This document shows, one piece after another, positions 11,801 through 24,016 of a DNA stretch of 64,000 bases (within the stretch, counting starts at the first letter, position 1; every line of letters begins with the position of its first letter). A program made the position numbers and the translations under genes. Below the pieces are notes generated by a model. The model had not been told where the DNA came from. It did no database searches and saw nothing but the letters and a program-made list of their open reading frames with translations. Source of the DNA: Alnus glutinosa. Its lineage: Eukaryota > Streptophyta > Magnoliopsida > Fagales > Betulaceae. The stretch spans positions 20,022,654 through 20,086,653 of the forward strand of contig NC_084886.1 of assembly GCF_958979055.1 (NCBI RefSeq), given 5' to 3'.

Positions 11801-14800
11801 TCAAAGACTTCCGGCCTATTAGTCTTGTGGGAGGAATTTACAAGATTATTGCTAAAGTTCTAACAAACAGATTGAAGTAGGTTTTGGAAAAGGTCATATC
11901 CAAATCTCAAAGTGCCTTCATCAAGGGTAGGCAGATCCTCGATCCGAATCTTATTGCCAATGAATGCCTTGATAGTAGATTAAGATTTGGGGAGCCAGAC
12001 GTTATTTGTAAGATGGATATGGAGAAAGCATATAATCATGTAAATTTGGATTTTCTTTTGTATTTGCTAAGGAGGTGTGGCTTTGGAGGAAAATGGCGTT
12101 CGTGGATAGCTCATTGTATTTCTTTTGTGCGGTTTTCGGTGTTAGTCAATGGCTCTCATGGGTTGAGACAAGGGGATCCTCTATCACCCCTATTGTTTGT
12201 TTTTGTGATGGAGACTTTGAGCCGTATGATTTCTGCTGTGGTTAGTGGGGGTTTGCTAGAAGGTTTCAAAGTTGGTAATACTACTTTTTCTCATCTTCTG
12301 TTTGCCGATGATACATTGATTTTCTATAGTGCTCGTTCTTCTCAACTACGTTATTTGCGGAGTCTCTTCCTTCTGTTTGAAGCTGCTTCGGGCTTGAAGG
12401 TTAATTTGGCAAAGTCAAATTTAATTCCTGTAGGGAATGTAGATCAAGTGAGAAGGTTAGTCGGTATCTTAGGGTGTGGGGTTGCCACTATATCGGTGAA
12501 ATATCTTGGTCTTCCTTTGGAGGTCTCCTATAAGTCTACTCATATTTGGGACGGTGTAATCAAGAAGATAGAGCATCAACTGGCTAATTGAAAAATGTTG
12601 TACCTCTCCAAGGGTGGTGGAATCACCCTTATTGATAGTACCCTCGCCAATTTACCTATGTATTATGTCACTTTTCCCTCTCCCGATGAATGTTTTCGCT
12701 CGCATTTAAAAGTTACAACGGGATTTCCTATGGGGTGGTATTAGTGAAGAGTTAAAATATCACTTGGTGAGTTGATCTAAGATTTGTACCCCAATTTCAG
12801 AGGGAGGGCTCGGTTTTAGGAACTTGGTGATGTTCAATCGCACTCTGTTAGGTAAATGGTTGTGGCAGTTTGGGATTGAGAGAGATGCTTGGTGAAGAGC
12901 TGCGATAGATCCCAAGTTTGGCAATTTGTGGGGCTGGTGGTGCTCCCTTGAGCTTGTAGGTGCCTTTGGAGTGGGGTTATGGAAGAACATCAGGAAAGGA
13001 TAAAAGACTTTCTCTGGTTTTGCTAGATTTGAGGTGGGGGATGGGGTTAGGGCAAAATTTTGGCATGATCTGTAGTGCGGGGATACGGTTATGAAGGAAG
13101 CGTTTCCTGTTCTCTTTGGTATTGCTCGTGCGAAGGATGCCTCAGTTGCGAATAATTTGGAGATTTTAGGTGATTCTATTCAGTGGAACGTGAGCTTTGT
13201 TAGAGAAGCGCATGATTGGGAAGTGAATGTCTTTGCTTCCTTCTTCCAGGTGTTGCACTCAGCCATTGTAAGGAGAAATCATGGCATCGTGCAGATAGGC
13301 TTTGGTGGGTCTCTTTCAAGAAGGGCCGGTTCAAGGTCAAATCCTTCTTTAGCTCCTTGGCTTTCTCTAAAGGTAGGCGCTTCCCTTAAAAAGAGTGAGT
13401 GGCAGCCTCAGGCTCCTCCGATGGGCGGGTTTTTTTGCGTGGTCGGCGGCCTTAGGTAAGATCCTTACTATGAATAATCTCAAGAAAAGGCATATTATCA
13501 TAGTGGACAGATGTTGCTTATGCAAGAAAAATGGAAATCAATGAACCATCTTCTTCTTCACTGCGAGGTGGCTTCCGCTCTGTGGAATACCCTTTTTACT
13601 CGATTTGGTATGTCTTGAGTTATGCCTAGAAGAGTTATCAACTTGCTTGCTTGCTTGTTGGTGGAATTTTGGAAGGCCGAGGAGTGCTGCGATTTGGAAG
13701 ATGGTGCCAATCTGCATTTTTTGGTGTGTTTGGAAGGAAATAAATTTAATGTGTTTCAAGGATTTGGAGAGTTCCATGGAAGATATTTTACCTTCGTTTT
13801 TTCATATTCTGTATCTTTAAATGGTGGCTTTTTTGTTCTCACTATCGATTAGTTTTGTCGATTTCCTTTTGTATACTTCTGGTGTACTTAGGAGCGCCTT
13901 ACGTTTTCAATAAAACTAAATTTACCTATTAAAAAAAAAAAAAACAAAAAAAAGAAGAAGAAGATATTATTATGGGCACTTTTGTTATTTTGGTGTTTTA
14001 TTTGTTTTGTGAGTTATTTTTCAAACTAGTTATGTTATTTTTCTGATTTTGGGCTTTATGTATTTTAGTGAGGTGTCAGCCCAAGTGTTACTAGGATTAG
14101 GGTTAAAGTTTAATCCCTAGTCTATTTAAGCAAACCTTTGTATTGTTGATTCATTGATTGGTAGCTTTTGATGAATTAAAATTTGAAAGACTATTTGTCG
14201 TCTTCTCCCACTTTTCTTCTCTCTTCTGTGGCTTCTTTCTACTTTCCCTCTTACTTCTCTTCCCTACTTCTCCTCTCTCTTTAACTCTTCTCAATTTCTG
14301 GTTGCCCCACATCAGTTTGGGTATCAGAGCAAGGCTCGATTGTTTCCATAACAATCGAATCACCCACAACCGTGTGAAATCAGCAACTCCAACGCAAGGA
14401 AAATTTTGTTGCTCCCTGTTTCAACCAATAGCACCAACAATTCCCTTCCCCACATCACCGCCAATCACCACACCACCTCAAACACCCACACCCAACTGCA
14501 ACCACCGCCATTCACTAAAGTAAAAAAATTAAATTTAAAAAAAAAAAAAAAAAAAAAAGAAAAAAAAGAAGAAGATAAAGAAAGAAATAACGAAACCCAA
14601 ACAGAAAAACCCACCCCCACTGTTTGCGTACAATCTCATCCACAAGAAACCCATCCACACCGGCATCCACCCAAACCCACCATTGCACTGCAGCACCCAT
14701 CGCAGCCAGCTCGACCCAAACAGCCGGCATCCCAAACGCACTGCCAACCACAGAACTGCAGCGTCAGACCATTGACCCACCATGCTACCTCTGTCAAGCT

Positions 14801-17800
14801 TCCTCCCTGTCAGCCCACAGCCCGTATAGAACCGTAAGGCCACCCATTCGGTGCAACGCAGACGGTTGCCACTCCACTCTGGCTCAAAGACCGGGTAGCA
14901 CACCACACCCTTTGGTCTTTGCATTACCAATATGCTGTGTTGGGCGAGAGAAGACAGATAAGGAGCTTCGTTTGTGACTCAGAAAGAACGAAATGAAAGA
15001 GTTTCTGGGTCTGTCTACTAATCTCCTTCCTTTTTCTTTTAACCAAAAAAAAAAAAAGCCAAAACATTAACAAACAACTTTTCTCACATAAAACTCAAAA
15101 CTCCTTTGACCTTTATGTCCCATCCAGAAAACTGGGTCCATCTAGTCAACTATCTACATTCAGGTGTTGTCTTCCTTTTCTTGGTATATTACATTTGCTA
15201 TTTAAAATTGCCATCAATATTTCTTTTGTACTTGGTGAATTCTAGGGGGAAAAAAAAATGGATTTCCTTTCCAATATATAGCCTTTTATTAACTGTGGAG
15301 CTTGCCTAGACCTGTGGAAAGTTGTGGCTTTCCGTTGGTCACCGTCTACACTTGGAGGACTAGCACTATGTGTTTGCAAATTTTAATAAGTAAAAAGGTA
15401 GACTTATAATTCTCAAATACATGTGCACCCTCTAAGTTCATAAAATAATAGGGAGATTGCAGAGCTGCATCTTATTTCAGTTGGCAGACTTATAATACTC
15501 ACCTGGACAATGTTGGATGAAGACGAGCCATAGGATACAAAACAGCACCAAACATTAATGGAAATGCTGCTCCAACAGGGATCTCGGCCAACAATTTAGA
15601 AAGCAGATAGGGCCCTAACTTATAAGACCCCTTCGCATGCTCTCTGTTTACAATTGCACGTTCCTTTGGAAACACACCTACAGTCTTTGTAAGAGCAGCC
15701 ATTGCAGTGTTTATTGCAGTAACCTGAGTATAGCATGTCACATAAGCAGACAAGAAGTAGGGAAGATTCCTACAAAATATGCAGCAATAGGGAGCACTAT
15801 AATTGAAAAAAATCCAAGACTATGCCAAATCCACTCATCAGTGCAGCTACTAAATAACAGGGTGACCGCCTATGGCAAGCATCACAAAATCCTTGAATAG
15901 TTTCCGCAATGTCAGCTTGCAGCAGAATCAATCATACAAACGAGCAGGAGATTCCAAGGGATCGAGAACATTGCACACCTGAAGCAATCCCATTCTGTCT
16001 TGTATCGATGTCTGAGATCTTCCCATTCTCCAGAACACTGACCCAAATATTATAGCCGATGCAATCGACATTCTTGCACGAACTTTATTTGTTGGCCCAT
16101 CACGAGAAGCCTAGTCAGCCATGGAAGCACATCAATCAAATAGAATAGGGAGCTGAAGTTTCATTCACAAAGCAACCTAATTCATGATATGAACCAACTA
16201 TAATATCGATATGCATCTCTCTAATTGTTGCTCCAATGCCAAAATCTTAGTAATTGAGGATAGAAACAATAACTTCAACTTATGAGGGACTTTACTCTGA
16301 TTTAGTAAAGGTCGAGGTCTATACAACGTCATTATAGTAATTCAAGCTCTAGTGATTCTTTTTAAATAGCTGCATGTGTCTCCTCAATTCACAACTATTG
16401 GACAAAAATAAAATGTTATCCAAGATTGTTATCGTGCCATTTTTGTTAGAACAATATATAGATAACCATAGATAATACATTGTGGACATTGAGTGACTTA
16501 AAAGCCATCAAGTATGTGGCTCCCATTCCTATTACTTGTTTTGGTTTTGGTTTTTGGAACTTCTTTGGCCGGCTTGCATTAACCAACTTTCATGCCTTTA
16601 AAAGAAGAGTCTTGGCTTCCCTTGTTTTAAGGGCTGCGTGAGAGCCCTTTCTTCTTTTCACCTTGGTTTTGAGGCACCACACAGAGGGACAAAGAGAACC
16701 TCCTTTCTTTTTTACGCCTAGCCGCACAGTGTGAAAGATAAAAAGGAGCTGCACAGTGAGAGAGAAAAAGAGCAGTCTTTTGTCCCAGCAAAAGGGAAGT
16801 TTGTAGTTTTGACTTCTCCTTTGGAGAATAATCTCTTTTGAGTGAAAATGAAATTTGGGTGTATTAGACCTTTGGGTTTTGAGTGTTTTTTTTCTTCACT
16901 ATTTTTGTACTCCATCCCTGGTTTGTGAATTTCTTCGCCTCCGCCTATAGATGTACCTCACATTGAAGGCACCACTAAAATTCTTATGTCTTGTGTGTGA
17001 TTTTTTTGTCTTATTTACCATAATTGTGGTCTTTTGCACAACAAGTGGTATTAGAGCTAAAGTTTGGTATTCAAACCGACGGCTACGGTAAATATGGCGA
17101 GCACCAAGTATGAAGTGGAGAAGTTTAAATGGCAAGAACAACTTCTCTCTTTTGCAAAGAAAAATGAAAGATTTGTTTAATGAGACCTATATGCAAAGAA
17201 AAGGTGAATCTGAAGCATCAACTAACAGCGAGAAAGGGAAACAAGTCGTGGATGTGGAGTTTGATGATCAGAGTTCACCTATGGATAAAAGTGATGATGA
17301 ACAGTTTTCTAAAGACACATAGTATCAAGAAGAGCCTTATTTTTTAGCAAAACGTAAAAAGAAAAAAAAGTACTGGAGAGGTATGGACTTGAGGATATGG
17401 TTTCTTTTGCTTTAGTAGGTGGCAGTAGAGATCCATTGTGTGTTGAGAATGCTATGCCGAAAGAGGTGCAGTCAATACAGGGAAAAAAAAAAACCTTGGG
17501 AATTGGTAGAATTGCCCGAGGGTAAAAATGTTATAGAGTGCAAATGAGTCTACAAGAAGATAGAGTTAGCTGAGGAAGCTTTGTGACCAATCAAAATGGT
17601 AGAAAAATGTGGTGTTATGGCTAAACCATGTCCTATGCTCAAGTTCAAGAAATGCTTGAACTTAAGTGGTACTTATAGATTGTGATTGCCCTTAGGGACT
17701 TTGGTGGAGACATCTTGAGGAAATTCGTATTGTTAGACTTGATGGGTTTCAAGTCAAGTTGGAAATTTGTTGACTTTGAGTGACTTAAAAGCCATCAAGT

Positions 17801-19655
17801 ATGTGGGTCCCATTCCTATTACCTTTTTGCTTTTGGTTCTTGGAACTTCTTTCTGGCTTGCATTAACCGACTTTCATCCCTTTAAAAGAAGAGTTTCAGC
17901 TTCCCTTGTTTTAAACGCTGCGTGAAAGAAAAATGAGAGAGACCTTTCTTCTTTTCACCATGGTTTTGAGGTGCCACACAAAGCAACACGGAGAGAACCT
18001 CTTTTTTTTATTTGACACCTAGCTAGGGGCAGAACTGAAAATTTTGGTTTGGATGAACAAAACTAAAAATAATTTTTTTTTTTTTTTTTTTTTTTTTTTG
18101 GTGGGGGGGGGGGGGATTAATTTTGGAAGAACTTGTATAAATTTTTAAACTTTTATGGGACCAGTTGGAGTTTGGGTAGATACTGCCCCCAAGCTCAGAA
18201 GTGATTCTGCCCCTGCGCCTAGACACGCTGTGAAAGATATAAAGGAGCCACACAATGAGAGAGAAACAGAACCGTCCTTTGTCCCAACAAAAAAGAAGTT
18301 TGTAGTTTTGTTTTCTCCTTTGGGGAAGAATCTATTTGGTGTGATAGTAAGATTTGGGTCTATTGGGGCTTTGGGTTTAGAGTGTTTTTTTTCTCCACTT
18401 TTTACCCCAGCTTTGATTAGTGAATTTCTTCGTGACGTAAATTCTAGTGTTCTTAGTTACCGTAATTGTGGTCTTTTGCACAACATAAATATTAGTAACA
18501 AGACTAACCTGCATCCACGCACGTTTAAGTAGCAGCCAGAATTGCCTCCACCAACCACCCTTCTTCTTGATTGTAGTTTTCTTGCTTAACTTCATGCTGT
18601 TTTTGGAGATCTCCCATTTTGTAATTGGAGTTGCATAAAGAATTGTTGATGATTGTTGTGAGAATGACTCAACAAGATCATCTATCCTTTTTTGAGAAGA
18701 AGAGACACTTTCGGCAGAACTGTAGTCAATGGATATGAGATCAGCAAGGAATTCAGCAGGATTAACGTGATCTGGGCAATGGTACCTGTTGAATCAACTA
18801 TCAAATGGTCATACTTTCAGAAGTAAACAGTCATTAATTTACAGATCCACAAACTTTAAGTTGACCAAATGCCATCTGGATGCACCATTTGAAACACGTT
18901 CTCTTCTTTCCCTTTTTTCTTGTTCCCTCTTTTCCTTTTTTGACTGTAAAAACAGGAATTGCAAAGGAAAACATGTATAGTGCATATAGCTTTTGAAAAT
19001 ATAATTGAAATTGATGGCCAATTAATATTGATCAAAAGACAAAAGTCTTTAGTACGTGAAACCAAAATCTAAAAAGGCTATGTGATGACCTCTATATTAA
19101 ACTGACCAAAAATTGAATGGACTAACAGTGCATGACCAGACAACAGAAGACTAGTTAAGTGACCCCAAACCACATTTGAAACTACCATTCAATGACTAAT
19201 TTAATCTTTAATAGTAGAGTACCAAAATGATAAACTGCACAGTGGAAAGGAAGGGACATTTGAAGACACAGATATACTATAATCTAAAGCCAGAGCAGAC
19301 ATGAAATGTGACATAGGCTAGTATTTTTTTTCCAAGGGCTAAAGCGGAGAGTTTATGTGTGTCATGCCAGTCATGGGTCCATGACATCTAACAATGTTAT
19401 GAACATATGGACTAGGAGATAGTTTACGGCCTCATTTGGTTCGTGAAATAGACCCCTGAGATGGAATAATCATTCTTTTATTTGGTAGGAGTCTATTTCT
19501 AGGAATAGTTATTCCCATTGGAATAATTATTCCCTTACGAAAAGGAATACACATTCCTCTAAAAAATGAGATGAATAGTTATTCCTAAAGGAATATACTA
19601 CATCTTCCAAAAAAAAAAAAACCACTCATAATATTGCTTTCTATTTTCTCTCAAA

Positions 19656-19694
<39 letters not shown>

Positions 19695-22603
19695 CAACTA
19701 CATGAATATTGTGGCTGGCCAGCCATTGTAGGAGCCGGGGGTGGCCGTGGCCACCCACTAGTATTCACGTTCAGGATTTATTTATTTATTTTAAGAAAAA
19801 AAAAAAAAAAAAAAAAAAGAGAAATAAAGTGGGTATTTTTAGTAATTTTTGATTCAATTCCAATTAGAGCATATGCATTGTCACCAAACTAGGAATGTAT
19901 TGTCACCAAACTAAGAAATATGAATAATTATTAAACTCCACCATCTTTCATTCCCAGCAACAATTATTCATTTTTCTAATAGAATACTCATTTCGCATAC
20001 CAAATGAGGCATCTCTATCATTTTTGTTTATGGACAATCCTTATGCAACACCATTGTGAAATTGCAGTTAAAACTTCATGGGGACATGGAATAACTAAGT
20101 GAATCTCAACTCAAAATCCAAATTGGCCACATGAAAAAGGGAGGGACCAATCAACAAACTTCCAAATAAAAAAAAAAAAAAAAAATGGTGGTAAGCAGGT
20201 AGAGGTAGCAATGGAACAATGCATATAAAAGTAAACAGGGTTCAGCTAACAACCCAAATTCAGAGAAGTATGCCAGTGGTTCTTCACGTGCAGGACCAGC
20301 ATAGACAAGTACACCCTCTGTTAGCAACACAATGTCGTCGAATTTACCATAAACAGACCCCCTAGGCTGATGTATGGAACAGATTACAGTATGTCCATCC
20401 TGTGCGAGTTGTCGGAGAGTTTCCATTACTTTCTCGGCCTGGAAGGCATCAAGTCCTGAAGAGACCACAAGTTATTTTGAGAATAAGAAAAGCAGATTTT
20501 TTTTTCTTCACTTTAACAGGAACTAATAAGCTAGCTTTTAATTTATGACAGATAAAAGTAAAATTGCTTGACCATCGTGATAATTTGGACCTTTTTGATG
20601 CAAAATGTGTAAACCAACGAGCATTAACATTTATATAAGAGATCATGTATAGGCTGTTAATATTGGTCAATATCATGAATAAAACTCAGATTGCACAACT
20701 CTCTAATTTGCGTTATACCATTCATGAGAGACACGCCTATTATTCTTCTAGATAGAAAAGAAAAAAAAAAAATGTTTCTTATTCAGACGTATTTTTATTT
20801 ATCTTCATGTCTTGGAGACGGAAACTTTTGTGAATTACTCACTGAACCATTGTTCAAAGATAAACACAAATATGATTAGTTTGATCTATTGTAAATTATT
20901 TTAAAATTACTATGTCAATCGAGGGTCTAACCTGAATCATATGCAAGGTAATATCTTAGGAAAAAAACAAAGAGCCATTGAGGCATATTGCATGAGCAGA
21001 ATTAAACAGTTCATCTTCTTCTCCCTAGTTGAGTGTCTCTCATGTATACTCCATGCGTACTTAAGTTGCACCCATTTGTGCTTTATAATAAAATTAAACT
21101 ACTTATCAAAAAAGAATTAAACAGTTATTCTTACCAGTTGTTGGCTCATCAGCAAATATGACTGATGGGCTTGCAATCAGTTCACAAGCCAGAGATAAGC
21201 GTTTCTTTTCACCCCCACTGATTCCACGGATTTTTGCATCACCAACGCGGGAATCAGCACAACTAACCTTTTAAAGAAAGGGAATAAAGCAGTCATGAAA
21301 AAGTAATTAGGAATTATGTAGTCTCACAAATTTCAAATTGATATTTAATAGTAGTAGATGCTTTCACTTCCAATTACTTTTAAAGGAAAGCAGAAACTGC
21401 TTAGGAAAAAAAATGCACTTAACCCTTTATAGCATGATTTTCTAATCCAAAACACAACTATTTATCATTCAATTAGCACATCCACACCAACACCTGATTT
21501 ACTTCTGCAATGCAAAGCTTCCTACTAGACTTGAGGTATGCACATAAACCATCCAATCAGTTCGCTTCTGAGACCAAATATTCCTCAAAAATAATTCATC
21601 AGTTAAGCCAGACAATCTTACCAAGCCTAGTTTGAATAGAAGATTATTCACATATTCATCTTTCTCTTCCACAGAAGATATCTCAGGAAGCTGAAGCTCG
21701 GCAGCAAGGGACAGGGTTTCCCGCACTGTTAGCTGCGAGAAAAAAAGATCCTCCTGCCTTACATAAGCAAACCTGCAATCACCAATACCAATGAAAAGCA
21801 TTTCCAAGCGACTTCACAAGTCCAAAAACCACAAGTGCCCAAATTTGCATTACCTATAAGCTTTGTTTGAACAAGGCTTTCCATTGATCTCCAGAAGGCC
21901 TGACAAATGCACCCGAGGTGACGCCATCAGCTGACCCGCCAGAACGTTAAGCAACGTCGTTTTTCCTGACCCTGACGGCCCCATTATCGCTAGCAGTCTT
22001 CCCGGTTTCGCCTCTCCACTCACGTCTTTAAGCAGAAATCGCACCTAACCACCGAAATCTCCGTTACATGATTGGTTAATTGATGAAGTAATTGATTATG
22101 CTGTAGCTCAAACTTTAGCTGGTGCAATTACAAATCCGCTATGACCACTAACGAGCTTAAATTGGAAACCATAACATTGAGTTCTATTTAGGCTAAAACG
22201 AGCTACACTAAGCTCAGCTAGGCTTCAATGTGTTTTTTTACGCCACATTTTCTCAGCAACCAAACGGTCTTCCACAAAAATTAAAAGAGAATTATAAGAA
22301 AAAGAAAAAGGAAGTTACTGATTTGGAGGATTTTTCAGAGAGGGAGCAGGTGATGTTGCGCCAACGAATTGTCACCGGGAAAACTTTCCCGGCGGACGGG
22401 GATTCACCGGCGTCGCCATCTCCGGAGAAATCGTCCTTGTCGTCGTGGTCATCGGGCTCAATTTCCGGCAAGAGAGCTGGACCGGGGCCGGAGAAGAGAC
22501 GGACCAGGAGGGCCGCGGCCACGGCCACCAGAACCCGGCCCAGACCGTTCCCGCCAAGACCAGCCACCGCCTGGCCCACCCTCTTCCCGCCAAAAGCCAC
22601 CAT
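5854..22603 (-). CDS. ABCG7: ABC transporter G family half-transporter, ABCG7 type (11 exons)
   Basis: Exons in reading order: 22603-22319, 22044-21854, 21772-21622, 21267-21135, 20455-20254, 18785-18509, 16110-15979, 15723-15503, 7083-6871, 6734-6650, 6162-5854. All introns are GT-AG and all joins stay in frame, giving 732 residues against about 725 that I recall for Arabidopsis ABCG7. The nucleotide-binding domain comes first: Walker [10 protein letters not shown] (exon 2), Q-loop VRQED (exon 3), ABC signature SGGEKKR and Walker B VIFADEP (exon 4), switch histidine in CSIHQPRGS (exon 5). The membrane domain spans exons 7-11. The protein ends in a Pro/Gln-rich tail, then PFILEGL. ABCG half-transporters pair to pump lipids or hormones across membranes; the substrate of this clade is not known to me. 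Introns 5, 6 and 8 carry transposons, yet every catalytic motif is intact. Confidence 0.95.
8245..9261 (+). pseudogene. LINE ORF1-like region
   Basis: Two open stretches, 8245-8742 and 8779-9261, are separated by a TAG at 8740-8742 in the same frame. The first contains a segment of the form [14 protein letters not shown], which I associate with the ORF1 or gag-like proteins of plant L1 elements. The second is rich in Ser, Lys and Pro, as expected for a basic nucleic-acid-binding tail. The likely role in a live element is RNA binding in the ribonucleoprotein. No zinc knuckle is seen. Confidence 0.55.
10289..11195 (+). pseudogene. LINE endonuclease region
   Basis: The first part (10289-10663) opens with [13 protein letters not shown] and has the IICFQETK motif, the conserved metal-binding Glu region of L1 endonucleases. 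The second part (10788-11195) is in a different frame and contains [12 protein letters not shown], corresponding to the SDH catalytic histidine motif. A frameshift and a stop near 10663 separate them. In a live element this enzyme nicks the target DNA to prime reverse transcription. Confidence 0.75.
11289..12720 (+). pseudogene. LINE reverse transcriptase
   Basis: Pieces lie in two frames: 11289-11645, then 11614-12591 with an in-frame TAG at 11878-11880 and another stop at 12589-12591. Recognisable motifs are [11 protein letters not shown], the block [54 protein letters not shown] and the catalytic FADDTL box. This is the standard order of plant L1 reverse transcriptase. The shift near 11630 and the stops rule out activity. 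Confidence 0.9.
13983..14330 (+). mobile_element. LTR with adjacent tRNA-Met-type primer binding site
   Basis: A segment begins TGTTATTTTGG at 13983 and ends CCCACA at 14311. Seven bases on, TGGGTATCAGAGC (14318-14330) resembles the usual TGGTATCAGAGC primer site complementary to initiator methionine tRNA. Inside lies a promoter-like CTATTTAAG near 14125. The leader runs on to about 14520 and ends in an A-rich stretch. No second LTR is visible, so this is a truncated or decayed LTR retrotransposon next to the LINE tail. Confidence 0.6.
14521..15060 (+). other. A-rich tract then C-rich sequence, probable LTR-element leader
   Basis: An A-rich run (about 14538-14575) is followed by about 400 bp of C-rich sequence whose frames read as Pro/Thr/His-rich. 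It contains no recognisable domain. I read it as untranslated leader of the adjacent LTR element rather than a gene. Confidence 0.35.
17094..17720 (+). pseudogene. Copia gag start fused to reverse transcriptase start by deletion
   Basis: After the primer site, [11 protein letters not shown] at 17094 is the typical Copia gag opening. One frameshift later [14 protein letters not shown] follows. From about 17375 the reading matches the segment just before Copia reverse transcriptase ([11 protein letters not shown]), and about 17494-17565 gives [17 protein letters not shown] then a stop. The rest of gag, protease, integrase and most of the reverse transcriptase are missing. Confidence 0.75.
18023..18217 (-). 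mobile_element. Small MITE inserted in the 3' LTR
   Basis: The 3' LTR is longer than the 5' LTR by this segment. It starts about AGGGGCAGAACTGAA and ends AGTGATTCTGCCCCTG, imperfect inverted ends, and is flanked by CCTAG on both sides. Inside are a T run and a G run (about 18070-18116). It postdates the Copia insertion. Confidence 0.65.
19429..20010. mobile_element. MITE with GCCTCATTTGGT ends in ABCG7 intron 5
   Basis: The left end GCCTCATTTGGTTCG is mirrored at the right by the complement of GCATACCAAATGAGGC. Subterminal sequences rich in GGAATA and TATTCC are also mirrored. The interior has two A runs and a GGTGGCCGTGGCCACC palindrome near 19740. I cannot find an 8- or 9-bp target duplication, so the superfamily (hAT-like by its ends) is a guess. 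Confidence 0.6.
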
Positions 22604-24016
22604 TACCTTCTTCTTCTTCTTCTTCTTCTTCCTGGGCTAAAAAATAAAATCGGCTGGAGCTGAGGCCTTGCTGGCTCGCTCTGAGCTTCGTTGCTCAACA
22701 GTAACTAATCCAAGTATATGATAAATGTTGAGCCTTTAATTTTCAGGAAATGTATGCCGACGGTGTCGTTTCATGACGGAATCGCTTTCCAGCGTCCAAA
22801 ATTTCAACGACCCAACGGCTGTGAAGTGAGGTAACGAATTAGCTACGCATGAGAGACGCGTGTCCCTCGCTTTGAGGATAAGATGGGCTTTAGCCTAACA
22901 ACAAAGCCCATTTTATTAGTGAGCCCGCCTAGCGTATACATGAAATGAAAATATCTAAAACCCCAGGGTCTATATTGGATTTTATCACTTTCCAATATTA
23001 CCTCTGATTACAAACTAAAAGAAGACATGATTGTATCTAAAAAAATCCAAAGAGAATGATTAAAATTTATTATTTTAGTTTAAATGGCTTGAATGAAGTA
23101 TGAAAAATGCAATTATAACAAAAATAATAAATACCTAAAATTATAGATGGATCAAATAGACAAGTAACAAAAAAAAAAAAAAAAAAATTGAAAGACGTCA
23201 ATAGAAAATGAAATTTGTTGATAAATTTTTTTAAAAAAAATGTTTGGTTTTATTTTTTTGCACATTTTTTGTCTATCTCTGTACAAGAAATGTGTAAAAT
23301 CCACCACAAACTCAGTGATAAATTTTTAAAAGAGATGTTCAATAAATAGACAAGAAAATAACACCGAATACATCTTTGAATTTAAATCCTACTAATATAT
23401 GAATTTGGAATAATTTTAAAAACCACTCTTTTGTCAATCTTGTATCTCTCCAAGAATGACGTGGCTTTTAAAATCACTACTTTATCAAAATTCAATAATG
23501 ATCAATCACAAGTAAGTAATGCTATAAGTCACTTTTTTGTAACTCTTGTATCCCTCCAAAAATGACGTGGCTTTTAAAATTACCATTGAGCTTGCGATTT
23601 ATCACTATTGAATTTTGATCAAGTCTTGATTTTAAAAGCCACATCATGTTGGAGGGAAACAAAAGTGACAAAATAGTGACTTCTAGAATTAGTATTAATC
23701 ACAAGCTCAATAGTGATTTTAAAATCAACATCATTCTTGAAGGGGCGTAAGAGTTACATAGAATGATTTAAAGAATTAATCATAGATTTGACATTGCCAT
23801 TTATTAGATATTATTTCAAATTTAAAATAGGCGGTTTACTCTTATAATTCAAAACAATAATGCATTATTGAAATTCATAGCAAACATTTATACTTTAAAT
23901 TACAACTTAAATCCCTTAATTTCAAAGCACATTGTGACTCTTTTATTGCCCCTCTACCTCTAGTCAATTTTTTTTATAACTCAAATGCAATTATTATTAT
24001 TATTACTTAAAATTAA
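22604..24016. other. Upstream region of ABCG7 and intergenic repeats
   Basis: The first few hundred bases left of 22950 must contain the ABCG7 promoter and leader, but I see no single decisive element. From about 22980 the sequence is AT-rich. A foldback of MITE type occupies about 23407-23775: both ends carry TGGCTTTTAAAATCACT-like blocks in opposite orientation. No gene is seen. Confidence 0.45.
23407..23775. mobile_element. Foldback MITE with TTTTAAAATCAC subterminal blocks
   Basis: Left arm block ATGACGTGGCTTTTAAAATCAC (split here as ATGACGTGGC and TTTTAAAATCAC) is repeated, partly in inverted form, to the right. A related block occurs in the MITE at 62743-62907. The ends are too diverged to define a target duplication. 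Confidence 0.45.

Larger units (their letters stand above)
7950..13953 (+). mobile_element. Near-full-length but broken L1-type LINE, antisense to ABCG7
   Basis: In order on the plus strand: an ORF1-like region (8245-9261), an apurinic-type endonuclease region (about 10270-11195), a reverse transcriptase (11289 to about 12720), a Cys/His-rich 3' region with a CCLCKK motif near 13510, then a 3' end of the form TTTACCTATT followed by poly-A (13931-13953). Stops and frameshifts break all coding parts, so it is dead. The 3' boundary is firm. The 5' boundary is estimated because I found no convincing target-site duplication. Confidence 0.85.
7084..15502 (-). other. Intron 8 of ABCG7, 8.4 kb, filled by transposons
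   Basis: The intron separates codon-split exons (acceptor CTAG at 7084-7087, donor GTGAGT at 15502-15497). Most of its length is an antisense LINE (about 7950-13953) plus an LTR fragment (13983-14330). A run of 28 G residues lies at 7481-7508. The segments 7084-7900 and 14990-15500 are plain AT-rich intron. Without the insertions the intron would be about 2 kb. Confidence 0.85.
16481..18485 (+). mobile_element. Internally deleted Copia LTR retrotransposon in ABCG7 intron 6
   Basis: Two direct LTRs, 16481-17043 and 17768-18485, both start TGTKGAC and end CACAACA. The primer site TGGTATTAGAGC is at 17046-17057. The interior is only about 720 bp, so it cannot move by itself. Flanking pentamers are TACAT (16476-16480) and TAAAT (18486-18490), a duplication with one mismatch. 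The LTRs differ at many sites, so the insertion is old. It is antisense to ABCG7, and its right end is 23 bp inside the intron from the exon 6 donor. Confidence 0.9.

Noticed and set aside
22292..22663. Several plus-strand frames over the first ABCG7 exon
   Set aside because: They are shadows of the GC-rich exon 1; the minus-strand frame alone matches the ABCG7 N-terminus and splices correctly.
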